Shown here piece by piece: positions 1 through 8,562 of a stretch of DNA of 46,141 nt. Both the position numbers and the translations under genes were made by a program. The stretch is from an uncultured Eggerthellaceae bacterium. GTDB taxonomy: Bacteria > Actinomycetota > Coriobacteriia > Coriobacteriales > Eggerthellaceae. The stretch spans positions 1 to 46,141 of the forward strand of contig CAJUPL010000013.1 of NCBI GenBank assembly GCA_910588435.1, in the 5' to 3' direction. Positions within the stretch are counted from its first letter, which is position 1; each line of letters starts with the position of its first letter. The notes beneath the pieces are model-generated. The model ran no database searches. It saw nothing but the letters and a program-made list of their open reading frames with translations, and was not told the origin of the DNA.

Positions 1-62
1 CATTCGACCGCCAGCCTGAGGCCTAGCGAGGGTGCCAGCCATCGCAGGCGAGCAGGGTGAGG

Positions 63-340
63 GATGAGGGTTGCAGCCCGGGATGTCCGGATTGATGTCT
101 TGCGCCAGGCTAGGTTGCCTGAGCTGTTGCTGGCATCCGGGTGTTCGCAGGCTGTCGCCTGCGTTACGTTGCACTAGCGTGCAACTGCGCTTCCAATGGA
201 AGCGCCCACATGAGAGGGGCGCAATGCTGCGGCTGCAATGCAGCCGCCCACACATGGGGAAGAGGTACTGCGCTTGCAATGCAAGCGCCCACGATTGGGG
301 GGGGTGCAACTACGGCTGCAATGCAGCCGCCTACCGCAGA
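63..340 (+). repeat. Family A multi-hairpin repeat, copy A1, with hairpin array
   Basis: Non-coding repeat. The conserved core runs from the ATGAGGG block through GCGCCAGGCTAGGTTGCCTG and CCGGGTGTT to a GTTAC linker. It contains hairpins CGCAGGC/GCCTGCG (146-163) and GTTGCAC/GTGCAAC (168-185). Four small hairpins with an AAT loop follow: 187-205, 229-247, 270-288 and 313-329. Their arms differ (GCGCTTCC, GCGGCTGC, GCGCTTGC, CGGCTGC) but each is perfectly self-complementary. They are separated by G-rich spacers, including a G8 run near 297. The left terminal hairpin seen in A2-A4 is not recognisable here, so this copy is diverged or truncated on its left. I see no gene in 1-484. Confidence 0.85.
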
Positions 341-351
341 GGTTTTGGTTG

Positions 352-465
352 AATAGGCGCGCATGAGCGCGCCAAGGCCGCTACTCATGAGCATGCTTGC
401 ATGATCATGAGTTAAAGGCCGCTTTAAAAGTGCATGGGCGTGCCCTTCGCCCATGCAGCACTTTT
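352..465 (+). repeat. Family C paired-hairpin repeat, copy C1
   Basis: Three hairpins lie in series. The first is GGCGCGC/GCGCGCC around ATGA (352-368). The second is ACTCATGA/TCATGAGT (383-412), with an inner ATG-CTTG-CAT tip, framed by AAGGCCGCT on the left and TAAAGGCCG on the right. The third spans 426-465. The same frame sequences surround different stems in copies C2 and C3 near the right end of the window. It abuts family A copy A1. The conserved tail found after C2 and C3 is not clear here. Confidence 0.75.
426..465 (-). terminator. Probable pntAB terminator
   Basis: Read on the minus strand, about 20 bp after the pntB stop, a long stem (arms CATGGGCG/CGCCCATG and AAAAGTG/CACTTTT with a 3-nt bulge) ends in four T residues. 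It doubles as the last hairpin of repeat C1, so its role as an intrinsic terminator is inferred from position and form. Confidence 0.5.
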
Positions 466-484
466 GGGACAGCAAGGCGAAACG

Positions 485-1960
485 CTACAGCGCGGCCACT
501 ATGGCGTCAACTGATGCCTTCGCGTCTCCTAGCAGCATGTCAGTGTTCTCGTTGAAGAACAGCGGATTCTGCACGCCAGCGTAGCCAGCGTTGCCCATGG
601 AGCGCTTGAACACGATGACGCGCCCAGCATCCCAAACGCGGAGCACCGGCATGCCAGCGATGGGCGAATCAGGCTCGGTCTCAGCTGAAGGATTCACCGT
701 ATCGTTCGCACCGATGACAAGAACGGTGTCAACGTCTCCGAAGTCATCGTTCACGTCATCCATGTCAAGGACGCTCTCATAGGGCACCTTCGCCTCAGCC
801 AAGAGCACGTTCATGTGACCCGGCATGCGGCCAGCCACTGGATGAACCGCGAATTCTACATCCACGCCAGCATCTTGCAAGCGGCGTGTCAGCTCAGCAA
901 CAGGGAACTGTGCTTGAGCCACGGCCATGCCATAGCCTGGCGTGATGATCACGCGCTTGGAGTTCTTGAGCGCTTCTGCAACCTCCTCAGGCGTCACCTC
1001 AGTGTATTCCCCCATCTCTGCAACCTCACCAGACCCAGAGGAAGCCTTCGGCGAATCACCGCCGAAGCCGCCGAGGATCACAGAGATGAACGAGCGGTTC
1101 ATGCCCTGGCACATGATGTATGAGAGATACGCACCTGATGAGCCTACCAGCGCGCCCGTGATGATCAGAAGGTCATTTCCAAGCGTGAAGCCAGCCATTG
1201 CAGCTGCCCAGCCAGAGTAGGAATTCAGCATGGACACCACAACAGGCATGTCACCGCCGCCGATGGCGAGCACGAGATGCGCACCAAGCACAAGGGATAT
1301 CACGCAGAGGATGATGAGCGGGATCAACCCCTCCTCTATGCCTCGGGATACCACCAAGCATCCTATGAGCACGAGACAGGCTACCACCATGACGATGTTG
1401 ATGGCGTTGCGTCCAGGAAGCGTCAGCGGACGCCCTGAGATCTTCGCAGACAGCTTCAGGTAAGCCACGATGGAGCCTGTGAGCGTGACCGCGCCGATGA
1501 ACACAGCAAGGCCAACCTCTCCCATATGAAAGGCGCTCTCAGCGCCAGGCATGCCAGGGTCTGCCAAGAACGAGTTGAATCCAACGAGGACCGCTGCGGC
1601 GCCAACGAAGGAGTGCAGCATGGCCACCAGCTCTGGCATGCCGGTCATCTTCACCTTGAGCGCACGCCAAACGCCTATGGCCGCGCCCACTGCAATGGCT
1701 GCCGCCATGAGCCCGATGGTGACCACAGCGGCTTGCTCGGTCTGCATGACGGCAACAACGATGGTTGCCACCAAGGCGATGGCCATTCCTATCACGCCGA
1801 AGATGTTCCCGCGACGTGCAGTCTTCTGGCGCGAGAGCCCAGCTAACGCCAGGATGAACAAGAGAGCGGCCAGGATGTAGGCCAATGACTGGAAGCGCAT
1901 CACCCCAACGAAGGCGTCAGAGACGTAGCCCACTTCGTAAACTATAGCTTGACCCATCAC
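485..1960 (-). CDS. pntB: NAD(P) transhydrogenase subunit beta
   Basis: Beta subunit of the proton-translocating transhydrogenase, which uses the proton gradient to drive hydride transfer from NADH to NADP+. The protein is 491 residues, close to the usual length. The N-terminal two thirds are a series of hydrophobic segments forming the membrane domain. The C-terminal domain (from about residue 325) holds the NADP-binding signatures PGYGMAVAQAQ, AGRMPGHMNVLLAEA and GANDTVNPSAE. The start is GTG at 1960, or the next-codon ATG. It overlaps the pntA stop by 4 bp, with a GGAG site inside pntA, which implies translational coupling. The call is firm from these motifs and from its partner gene. Confidence 0.97.
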   Translation of the reverse strand: MMGQAIVYEVGYVSDAFVGVMRFQSLAYILAALLFILALAGLSRQKTARRGNIFGVIGMAIALVATIVVAVMQTEQAAVVTIGLMAAAIAVGAAIGVWRALKVKMTGMPELVAMLHSFVGAAAVLVGFNSFLADPGMPGAESAFHMGEVGLAVFIGAVTLTGSIVAYLKLSAKISGRPLTLPGRNAINIVMVVACLVLIGCLVVSRGIEEGLIPLIILCVISLVLGAHLVLAIGGGDMPVVVSMLNSYSGWAAAMAGFTLGNDLLIITGALVGSSGAYLSYIMCQGMNRSFISVILGGFGGDSPKASSGSGEVAEMGEYTEVTPEEVAEALKNSKRVIITPGYGMAVAQAQFPVAELTRRLQDAGVDVEFAVHPVAGRMPGHMNVLLAEAKVPYESVLDMDDVNDDFGDVDTVLVIGANDTVNPSAETEPDSPIAGMPVLRVWDAGRVIVFKRSMGNAGYAGVQNPLFFNENTDMLLGDAKASVDAIVAAL

Positions 1961-3504
1961 TTATCAGAGCTCCTTGCGAACATGGCCAGCATCCTATTGG
2001 TCACCAAGAACCCTCCGAAGATGTTGATGGACGCGATGGCTATTGCTATGAATGACAGAACGCAGATGATGGGATTGGCGCTTCCTATCTGCAAGAGCGC
2101 ACCCACGATGATGATGCCTGATATGGCGTTGGTGACGGACATCAGCGGAGTGTGCAGCGTGTGCGTCACGTTCGTGATCACATAGAAGCCAACGACGCAT
2201 GCAAGCGCGAACACGATGAAGTGCGATTGCATGGAATCAGGCGCTGCCAAGATGAGCACAACTGCCAAGATGCCAAGAAGGATCTTCCACCAAAGGCCGC
2301 GAAGCGGGCTCTTCTGTTCCTCCTCAGCGCTCTCCGCCTCAGCCTTCGCCGACGCCTGCACCTGTGCTGCTGGCTTCGCAGAGACGCTCACCGGGGGAGG
2401 CGGCCACATGATGTTGCCATCCAACGTGACCGTCATGGCGCGTATGACCTCGTCGTCCTCGTTGAAGACGCAGTTGCCATCCTTGCCAGGGGTGAGCAGC
2501 TTGAAGAGGTTCACCACGTTCTGACCGAAGAGCTGCGAGGCTTGGGTTGGGAGCTTGTCTGGCAGATTCCTGTAACCGATGATGGTGACGTCGTTATCAG
2601 TCTTCACCACCTCATCCGGCACTGTGAGCGCAGTATTGGAGCCCTGCTCTGATGCGCCAAGGTCCACTATCACGCTGCCCGGCTTCATGTGCTTGATGGC
2701 ATCTTCGGTGAGCAGAAGCGGGCTTGGACGCCCTGGGATCTGCGCCGTTGTGATGACAACATCATTCAAGCGCGCCTGCTCAGCGTATACCTGCTGGACG
2801 CGTGCCTGCTCATCATCCCCCATGGCCTTCGCATACCCATCTGATGATTCCTGGCGAACGGGGATCTCAACGAATGTGCCGCCTAGGGATTCAACCTGGT
2901 CAGCCACCTCAGGGCGGACATCCGTTGCTGAGACCTGAGCGCCCATGGAGTTCGCCGTGCCTATGGCGGCAAGGCCGGACACGCCAACGCCGATGATGTA
3001 GACCTTGGCCGGTGGAACCTTGCCAGCCGCTGTCATCTGGCCACCGAACAGGCGGCCAAGCGAGTTCGCCGCCTCGATCACTGCCTTGTAGCCGGACAGA
3101 TTCGCCATGGAGGAGCGAACGTCAAGCGGCTGCGCACGGGAGATGCGGGGTGCCGCGTCCATTGCGATGGCCGTGAGCCCGCGGCTTGCGAACACCTCCG
3201 CCAGCTCTTTGTGTATCTCCATGCGCATGCGACAGATGAGCACAGAGCCTGGATGCATCAGATCAAGCTCCGCATCAGTTGGGATGTCGATGCAGACGAC
3301 GATCTGCTCACTCCAAGCCTCTTCGCGGCTGACGATCTTCGCACCGGCCACCACATACTCAGAATCAGGATAGGCTGCCTCGCGCCCAGCACCAGCTTGG
3401 ACGAAGACCTCATATCCCATCTTGATCAGCTTCTTCGTTGAATCCGGCGTGACGGCAACGCGCGTCTCACCAGGCTTCACTTCCTTAGGGATGCCTATCC
3501 TCAT
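1957..3504 (-). CDS. pntA: NAD(P) transhydrogenase subunit alpha (fused form)
   Basis: Alpha subunit of the proton-translocating transhydrogenase. At 515 residues it is the fused form, combining the soluble NAD-binding domain (about 1-380) with the alpha-2 membrane domain (about 410-510, four hydrophobic segments). Some bacteria encode these parts as two genes. The dinucleotide-binding motif GVGVSG lies near residue 182, and RAQPLDVRSSMANLSGYKA matches the family's domain I loop. A linker rich in Ala, Glu and Lys joins the two parts. A good AGAGGGAG site precedes the ATG. It is first gene of the pntA-pntB operon, divergent from the thioesterase gene. The product makes NADPH, which could feed the thioredoxin system encoded at 9412-10658. 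Confidence 0.97.
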   Translation of the reverse strand: MRIGIPKEVKPGETRVAVTPDSTKKLIKMGYEVFVQAGAGREAAYPDSEYVVAGAKIVSREEAWSEQIVVCIDIPTDAELDLMHPGSVLICRMRMEIHKELAEVFASRGLTAIAMDAAPRISRAQPLDVRSSMANLSGYKAVIEAANSLGRLFGGQMTAAGKVPPAKVYIIGVGVSGLAAIGTANSMGAQVSATDVRPEVADQVESLGGTFVEIPVRQESSDGYAKAMGDDEQARVQQVYAEQARLNDVVITTAQIPGRPSPLLLTEDAIKHMKPGSVIVDLGASEQGSNTALTVPDEVVKTDNDVTIIGYRNLPDKLPTQASQLFGQNVVNLFKLLTPGKDGNCVFNEDDEVIRAMTVTLDGNIMWPPPPVSVSAKPAAQVQASAKAEAESAEEEQKSPLRGLWWKILLGILAVVLILAAPDSMQSHFIVFALACVVGFYVITNVTHTLHTPLMSVTNAISGIIIVGALLQIGSANPIICVLSFIAIAIASINIFGGFLVTNRMLAMFARSSDK

Positions 3505-3631
3505 GATCGATTCTCCCTCTCAATGAACTCCAAGAGCAGATGCCATGAGCATCCGCTTGAAAGCTAGATTCTTGCATATCGTCAACCTTATGCGAAAGCG
3601 GCCGGCTTCATCGGTGACGATATGTAAGATT

Positions 3632-3637
3632 TATAAT
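3632..3637 (+). promoter_or_regulatory. -10 box upstream of the thioesterase gene
   Basis: A consensus TATAAT lies 27 bp before the chosen start codon at 3665. No good -35 is visible at 16-18 bp. The surroundings are more AT-rich than the rest of the window. Confidence 0.5.
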
Positions 3638-3664
3638 CATTTAACTTAGATGATAGGAGTGAGC

Positions 3665-4087
3665 ATGCTGCCTGAGCGCCCCACCATGGAAGAGATGGAA
3701 GAGTACTTCAACAAGGATGAGTACGCTACCGCAGTGACGGGCTGCAAGATAGTTGAAGGCTGGAAGGGGCACGGCGTAGCTGAGATGGAGATCACGCATT
3801 CTCACCGAAACGCGCAGGGAAACGTCATGGGCGGTGCCATCTTCACTCTTGCTGACTTCGCGCTGGCCATAGCGTCCAACATAGCAGAGCATCCAACCGT
3901 GAACGTCACGTCCACCATAGATTACTTCTCCATCACGAAGGGCACGAAGCTCATCGCCACAGCTGACCTCACGAAGGCAGGCAATCGCGTGGCCTTCTAT
4001 GACGTGGTGGTAGAGGATGACCTTGGGGTCAGGATCGCGAAGGTGTCCATCGTAGGATACAGGCGCATTCCCAAAGAGCAGCGATAG
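3665..4087 (+). CDS. PaaI-type hotdog-fold thioesterase
   Basis: A small acyl-CoA thioesterase-like protein of 140 residues, the normal size for the PaaI/YbgC-like hotdog superfamily. The motif GNVMGGAIFTLADFALAIAS is the typical hotdog helix, with the family's conserved Gly-Gly and the Asp of the active-site region. NVTSTIDYFSITKG fits the following strand. ATG 3665 is chosen because AGGAG sits 5 nt before it. An in-frame ATG at 3650 has no such site. It begins a plus-strand run with the YbhN-like gene 24 bp downstream. The substrate cannot be told from sequence. Confidence 0.85.
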   Translation: MLPERPTMEEMEEYFNKDEYATAVTGCKIVEGWKGHGVAEMEITHSHRNAQGNVMGGAIFTLADFALAIASNIAEHPTVNVTSTIDYFSITKGTKLIATADLTKAGNRVAFYDVVVEDDLGVRIAKVSIVGYRRIPKEQR

Positions 4088-4111
4088 GCCTGAGAAGATC
4101 CGGGGCAGAAG

Positions 4112-5185
4112 ATGAAGGGCAACTTCCGAAAGATACTGATAGGCCTCGTCATCGTGATCGTGCTGGCTGTGATCTTCATGCGCGGAGACCAGCTGCAAGA
4201 GCTTGCGAAGACGGTGCAGGAGGGCTCTCCCTTCTTCTTGATCCTGGCGGTAGCGCTCCAGTTCGGGAAGTACCTGACGCAAGGAGGCCAGTTCGTCTGG
4301 TGCTTCAAGTCAGTGCAGGCGCGCTTAAGATATACAGAAGGCGTGAAGCTGGTGTTCGGCACGTTCTTCGTGAACACGGTGGCGCCCAGCCTTAATCTGG
4401 CTGGCACATCCCTTGTGGTGGATGATTCGGCGAAGCGCGGCGTGCCTGCTGGCAAGGCAACAGGCGCCGCGCTCCTGATGCAGCTCTCCATAGATACAGG
4501 CTTCGTGATCATCATGCTGATCGCATTCGGCGTGCTCACGTTCACGGTGGGCCTGCAACCTGGCTGGCTCCTGCTGGGGCTTCTGGCTATCGCCCTTGTA
4601 GGCGGCCTGGTCACCGTCATGACGCTTGGCGGCACTAAGCCGCAGCTGGTGCTCAAGGTGCTGAAGCCCATAGAGCGCCTGGTGGACAAGATAGCCAAGC
4701 GCTTCCACAAAGGCCCCATTGACCCATGGGCTGAGAGCACCGTTGAGTCCTTCTCCAAGGCAGCAGGCCTCATGGTGAAGCATCCATCCGTCACCGCGCG
4801 CACTTTCCTGTTCGCCATCCTAGCCTCCTCGTTCGAGCTTGCATGCTTCTCCATGGTGGGAGTCTCCTTCGGAGTGCATGACATCCAAGCGCTCTTCTGC
4901 GGCTATGTTGTGGCAACGCTCTTCGCCATGATCTCATTCACTCCGCAAGGCGTGGGCGTTGTTGAAGCAGCCGTTCTCGTTGCGTTCACGCTCTTCGGCA
5001 TAGACCAGGCAACCGGCATGGCTGTCATCATGGTCTACCGTGGCATCGTGTTCTGGCTGCCGTTCCTGATAGGAGCCGTCATGATCCAGCGCACAAGCGC
5101 ATTCAAGGGCTCAAAGAAAGAGGGAACCAAGAAGGACGAGGAACCCAAGGCTGGCGGGAAGGAAGAAGATGACAGCAAAGCATAA
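4112..5185 (+). CDS. YbhN/UPF0104-type integral membrane protein (lysylphosphatidylglycerol synthase TM-domain family)
   Basis: A 357-residue protein with about eight hydrophobic segments that resembles the flippase-like transmembrane domain found in lysylphosphatidylglycerol synthases and the stand-alone YbhN family. Family hallmarks seen are the RYTEGVKLVFGTFFVNTVAPS stretch (its core is the conserved pattern around a Phe-Asn-Pro-type loop) and FTPQGVGVVEAAV. The last 40 residues are charged (KEGTKKDEEPKAGGKEEDDSKA) and cytoplasmic in likelihood. No synthetase (GNAT-like) domain is present, so aminoacylation of lipid is not implied. Its 3' end overlaps the lipoprotein gene by 17 bp, so the two are probably translated together. 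Confidence 0.8.
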   Translation: MKGNFRKILIGLVIVIVLAVIFMRGDQLQELAKTVQEGSPFFLILAVALQFGKYLTQGGQFVWCFKSVQARLRYTEGVKLVFGTFFVNTVAPSLNLAGTSLVVDDSAKRGVPAGKATGAALLMQLSIDTGFVIIMLIAFGVLTFTVGLQPGWLLLGLLAIALVGGLVTVMTLGGTKPQLVLKVLKPIERLVDKIAKRFHKGPIDPWAESTVESFSKAAGLMVKHPSVTARTFLFAILASSFELACFSMVGVSFGVHDIQALFCGYVVATLFAMISFTPQGVGVVEAAVLVAFTLFGIDQATGMAVIMVYRGIVFWLPFLIGAVMIQRTSAFKGSKKEGTKKDEEPKAGGKEEDDSKA

Positions 5186-5954
5186 GGTGGTTGCCGTTCT
5201 GGCATGCACACTGGTCACTGCATGCGCGCTGGCAGGTTGTGCGGGCAACGCGCAAAGCTCAAATGCAGAGCGCTCCTTCACAGATGAGGAGCTAGCTGAG
5301 CATGACGGGAACAGCTATTTTCCAGAGGAGTTCACATTCGATGAGCTCTGCGAAGACCACAAGCTGGAGCCAGGGCATCCTTCCAAGGACGGATATTCCG
5401 AAGGCGCCTTCAAGGTTGCCAATACCGGAGAAGACGGCACCATTCCCTCAGGCGTCTACTACATAGAAGGCTCTGAGGACGCAACGGGTGACATCATCGT
5501 GTACTCCCCCATCAAGGCTGATGGCGAAGAGCAGATGTATCAGCTCAGATACCCCTTCCGGTATCTTGGGTTCTCGCTGATCCAGCTGGAGGAAGGCCAA
5601 GCCGTCTTCTTCCTCCCGCCCGAGCAGGCTGACATCATGAAGGCCGCCCCAGAGATCCCGCTGGATGTCTCTTCCCCTTACAAGAGCGGCACCTACAGGG
5701 TTGGCGTGGACATTCCAGAGGGACTGTATGACGTGACGCAAGACGAAGCTTGCGCGGCTCTGCTGGAAGACCAGAAGATCGCCCAACCTGGAGCCATCGT
5801 CTATCAGGGATTCAACTACGCGTCAGGCGAAGAGCTCCAGGATATCGAGCTGCCGTTCTTGAAGGATGGCAAAGAGGTGGCGCAGATAGAAGTGAAGGAC
5901 GGCCAAGTGCTGGAGCTCTACGGGTGCATCGCCACGTTGGCAGAGGAGCTTTGA
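5169..5954 (+). CDS. Putative lipoprotein of unknown function
   Basis: A 261-residue secreted protein with a lipoprotein signal peptide. A basic N-terminus (KHK) is followed by a hydrophobic stretch and the lipobox LAGC, with the modified Cys at residue 24. The mature part is acidic and has no family I can name. Two related stretches are visible: one around SGVYYIEG (about residue 95) and one around SGTYRVGVDIPEGLYDV (about residue 178). They look like repeated small beta domains, and similar segments occur in other actinobacterial lipoproteins. The start lies inside the preceding membrane-protein gene with GGAAGGAAG upstream. The stop overlaps the methyltransferase start (TGATG). This tight coupling suggests an envelope-related unit. 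Confidence 0.75.
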   Translation: MTAKHKVVAVLACTLVTACALAGCAGNAQSSNAERSFTDEELAEHDGNSYFPEEFTFDELCEDHKLEPGHPSKDGYSEGAFKVANTGEDGTIPSGVYYIEGSEDATGDIIVYSPIKADGEEQMYQLRYPFRYLGFSLIQLEEGQAVFFLPPEQADIMKAAPEIPLDVSSPYKSGTYRVGVDIPEGLYDVTQDEACAALLEDQKIAQPGAIVYQGFNYASGEELQDIELPFLKDGKEVAQIEVKDGQVLELYGCIATLAEEL

Positions 5955-6817
5955 TGGATATACCGAAGAGCGCCGCGGACTGGAACAGTCTCTGGGAAGC
6001 CAAGCAGAAGACGCGATCCATGGCGCATGACGCCAGCTACTGGGATGAGCGTGCGAAGACCTACACCAACAAGGACAATCCAGGCTCATACACTGACCGC
6101 TTCTTCACGCTGGCGGACATCAAGCCAGATGACGTCATCTTGGACATGGGATGCGGCACTGGGAACCTGACCATCCCACTTGCAGAAGCGGGGCATGAGG
6201 TATGGGCTGCTGACTTCTCAAGCGGGATGCTGCAGCGCCTCCGCGATGCCGTTCGCGAACGCGGCCTTGAAGAGAAGGTTCATGTGGTGCAGCTCTCTTG
6301 GGATGATGATTGGGCAAGTGCGGGCATCACCAAAGGGCAGTTCGATGTGTGCTTGGCATCCAGGTCCATCGCTACCGATGACTTGCTTGGCGCGCTTCGA
6401 AAGCTGGACGGTGCCTGCAAGCGCCGTGCGTGCATCACGCTCCCATTCGCAACGTCACCTAGGATAGATGACAGGATGCTTGCGGCCATAGGGCTTGACC
6501 CCCATCCAAGCTTCGATGATTGCTACACCATAGCCATGCTCTCTGATATGGGGCGCTTGCCTGAGCTTGCCTACATCCCAACCGTCAGGAACGATTCATT
6601 CCCTGACATGGATGACGCCATCGAAAGGTATTTCCGCATGGCTTGCGAATACGCGAAGGAAAGCGGCGCAGACGCATCTCCTGATGACATCAAAGCGCGC
6701 CTTATTCCATGGCTCAAGGAGAACCTGATCCCGGATCCAGATGACGAAGGGCGCCTCACATTCAAGGCGCCCCGCACTAGCAATTGGGCATTCATCTCCT
6801 GGAACAAGGAAGCCTAG
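5954..6817 (+). CDS. Class I SAM-dependent methyltransferase
   Basis: A 287-residue protein with the Rossmann-type SAM-binding motif I, VILDMGCGTGNLTIPLAEAG (about residue 57-76), and a motif II-like acidic strand end (WAADFSSGML). ATG 5954 is chosen because it overlaps the preceding TGA and GAGGAG lies just upstream. A longer in-frame reading begins inside the lipoprotein gene and is not needed. The N-terminal ~40 residues and the C-terminal ~100 do not identify the substrate. Being last in a coupled operon with a membrane protein and a lipoprotein hints at an envelope or small-molecule target, but this is inference. It overlaps the convergent sufB-like gene by 4 bp. Confidence 0.85.
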   Translation: MDIPKSAADWNSLWEAKQKTRSMAHDASYWDERAKTYTNKDNPGSYTDRFFTLADIKPDDVILDMGCGTGNLTIPLAEAGHEVWAADFSSGMLQRLRDAVRERGLEEKVHVVQLSWDDDWASAGITKGQFDVCLASRSIATDDLLGALRKLDGACKRRACITLPFATSPRIDDRMLAAIGLDPHPSFDDCYTIAMLSDMGRLPELAYIPTVRNDSFPDMDDAIERYFRMACEYAKESGADASPDDIKARLIPWLKENLIPDPDDEGRLTFKAPRTSNWAFISWNKEA

Positions 6818-7743
6818 TTCAGGAAGTCCTCCAGGATCTCCTGCTCAGCCTCTTCTTCCGTAAGGCCCAAGGTCTCAAGCTTGATGATCTGGTCCCCTGC
6901 GATCTTGCCGATGGCCGCTTCGTGCACCAGCATGGCATCCTCTGAGGCTGCCTCTATGCCGGGGATGGCGGTCACCTTCGCCTCACCCATGATGATGGCG
7001 TCACACTGCACGTGCCCGCGGCACTTTGCCTGGCCGATCACAAGCGGGTTGAAGATCTGCTCTGAGCGGTCTTGCGCAACAGAGCGGGAGATCACCTGAA
7101 CGGATGAGTCCTCACCTTTGAGCTCAACCTTCATGTTGGACGTTGCCTTTTGATCATCATGCGTGAGCAGCTTCTCGGTCAGCACCAGCTTGGCGCCTTC
7201 TGCTAGCTCAGCGTTGGTGTCGCGAACGGTGGAGGTCACCCCGCGCAGCTGCACCAGCTCCATCTCACAAGATGAGCCCTCTTCCATGACAACGTTGGTG
7301 ACAGGGTTCAGGATGCGATCCCCCGTTCCCTCACCTTCGCCATAATGCTTCTCAACGTACTTCACGTGAGAGTTCTTGCCGCAGTAGAAGGTATGGATGC
7401 CGTCATGCTCTGCCGCTGAGTGGCTTGAATTGTGGATGCCACAGCCAGCGATGATGTTGACGTCACAGTCCTCCCCAATATAGAAGGTGTTGTACACCAC
7501 ATCCTTGAGGCCTGACTGCGTGACGATGACAGGGATGAACACCGTCTCCCCTTTGGTGCCGGGCTTGATATGGATGTCGATCCCAGGGTGGTCCGTCTTC
7601 GTTGATATCTCTATGTTGGCGCTTGAGTGCCTCTCCACCAGCTTGCCGTCACGGCGGATGTTGAATGCTCCGTCCGGCATGCCGTGGATGTTGGCTATCT
7701 CTGCCAACAGGCTCTCATCTATGGGTGTCAGCGTTTCAGCCAT
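6814..7743 (-). CDS. sufB: SufB/SufD-family Fe-S scaffold protein (short, SmsB-like)
   Basis: Scaffold partner of the SufC ATPase for Fe-S cluster assembly. At 309 residues it is much shorter than classical SufB (about 450-500) and consists essentially of the beta-helical SufBD core. The C-terminal block EDAMLVHEAAIGKIAGDQI matches the family, with the His/Glu residues before the helical end. No second SufB/SufD gene, SufS, SufU or SufE is next to it, so the unit is a two-gene sufC-sufB pair. Minimal pairs of this kind (named SMS in recent literature) are known from archaea and some anaerobic bacteria. It lies 9 bp after sufC with AGGAG-like signal. SufB versus SufD naming is a convention here. 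Confidence 0.88.
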   Translation of the reverse strand: MAETLTPIDESLLAEIANIHGMPDGAFNIRRDGKLVERHSSANIEISTKTDHPGIDIHIKPGTKGETVFIPVIVTQSGLKDVVYNTFYIGEDCDVNIIAGCGIHNSSHSAAEHDGIHTFYCGKNSHVKYVEKHYGEGEGTGDRILNPVTNVVMEEGSSCEMELVQLRGVTSTVRDTNAELAEGAKLVLTEKLLTHDDQKATSNMKVELKGEDSSVQVISRSVAQDRSEQIFNPLVIGQAKCRGHVQCDAIIMGEAKVTAIPGIEAASEDAMLVHEAAIGKIAGDQIIKLETLGLTEEEAEQEILEDFLN

Positions 7744-7752
7744 TTATGTCTC

Positions 7753-8529
7753 CTAGCAGGTAGTAGGTATTTCAGTGAGATGCAGCTCCAACGGCTCAGA
7801 GAGGTTGCAGCCGTTGATGCCCTTGCTGGTGAATCCAAGGTCAGGCATGATCTCAGACGGGGTGCCCGTCCTGTCTATCTTGCCGTTCTGCAGCACGATC
7901 ACCTCATCAGCAAGCTGAATGATCCTCTCTTGGTGAGAGATGATAACGATGCTTCTGTCCCCTTCCGTCTCATGGATGTCTCGGAAGGTCTCCGTCAGGC
8001 GGTCGAAGCTCCAAAGGTCGATGCCCGCTTCAGGCTCATCATAGATGGCAAGCTTCGGATCGCGCGCCAAGATGGTAGCTATCTCTATCCTCTTGACCTC
8101 ACCGCCTGAGAGGGACTTGTCCACCTCACGTGTGAGATAGCTTGCAGAACAGAGCCCCACCTTCGACAGATACTCATTGCAGGCGAGCATGGGAAGCCTC
8201 TTGCCAGCAGCTATGTCCAAAAGCTTCTTCACGGTCATGCCCTTGAAGCGCGCAGGCTGCTGGAATCCGTAGCAGATGCCAAGGCGCGCACGCTCTGTGA
8301 TGGACATATCTGTGATGTCCTTGCCGTCGAACTCTATGACACCAGAGGTTGGCTTCTCCATTCCCATGACAAGCTTGGCCAGAGTGGATTTGCCGCCGCC
8401 ATTCGGTCCGGTGATGACTATGAACTTGCCGTCTTCTATGTCAAGCGTGAGCCCATCTATGATGCGTTTGCTCTTCGATGGGTCATGCTCCAAGGGGACC
8501 TCGAAGACTAGATCCTTTATCTTTAGCAT
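7753..8529 (-). CDS. sufC: SufC Fe-S assembly ATPase
   Basis: ABC-type ATPase of the Suf system, 258 residues, a normal length. The Walker A is GPNGGGKSTLAKL (about residue 41-53), the signature is LSGGEVKRIEIA, and Walker B is KLAIYDEPEAGID, the last with the SufC-typical Glu-Pro-Glu-Ala-Gly-Ile-Asp. It acts in the cytoplasm with the SufB-like protein encoded just downstream, using ATP to remodel the scaffold during cluster building. GAGGAG precedes the ATG. The upstream region carries a direct repeat described separately, a possible control site. Confidence 0.95.
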   Translation of the reverse strand: MLKIKDLVFEVPLEHDPSKSKRIIDGLTLDIEDGKFIVITGPNGGGKSTLAKLVMGMEKPTSGVIEFDGKDITDMSITERARLGICYGFQQPARFKGMTVKKLLDIAAGKRLPMLACNEYLSKVGLCSASYLTREVDKSLSGGEVKRIEIATILARDPKLAIYDEPEAGIDLWSFDRLTETFRDIHETEGDRSIVIISHQERIIQLADEVIVLQNGKIDRTGTPSEIMPDLGFTSKGINGCNLSEPLELHLTEIPTTC

Positions 8530-8562
8530 TCACGTCTCCTCTTCGTATGCTCTTCTCATTTT

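Noticed and set aside
1..62. End of a gene entering from the left
   Set aside because: No frame shows coding character. The segment looks like diverged repeat sequence continuous with A1.
187..340. CRISPR-like array because of regularly repeated short units
   Set aside because: Repeats are self-complementary hairpins with variable arms and no unique spacers of constant length. There are no cas genes in the window.
2152..2652. Long opposite-strand frames inside pntA, priA, smc, rpoD and other genes
   Set aside because: They are shadows of strongly coding, family-recognised genes, without their own start signals or motifs.
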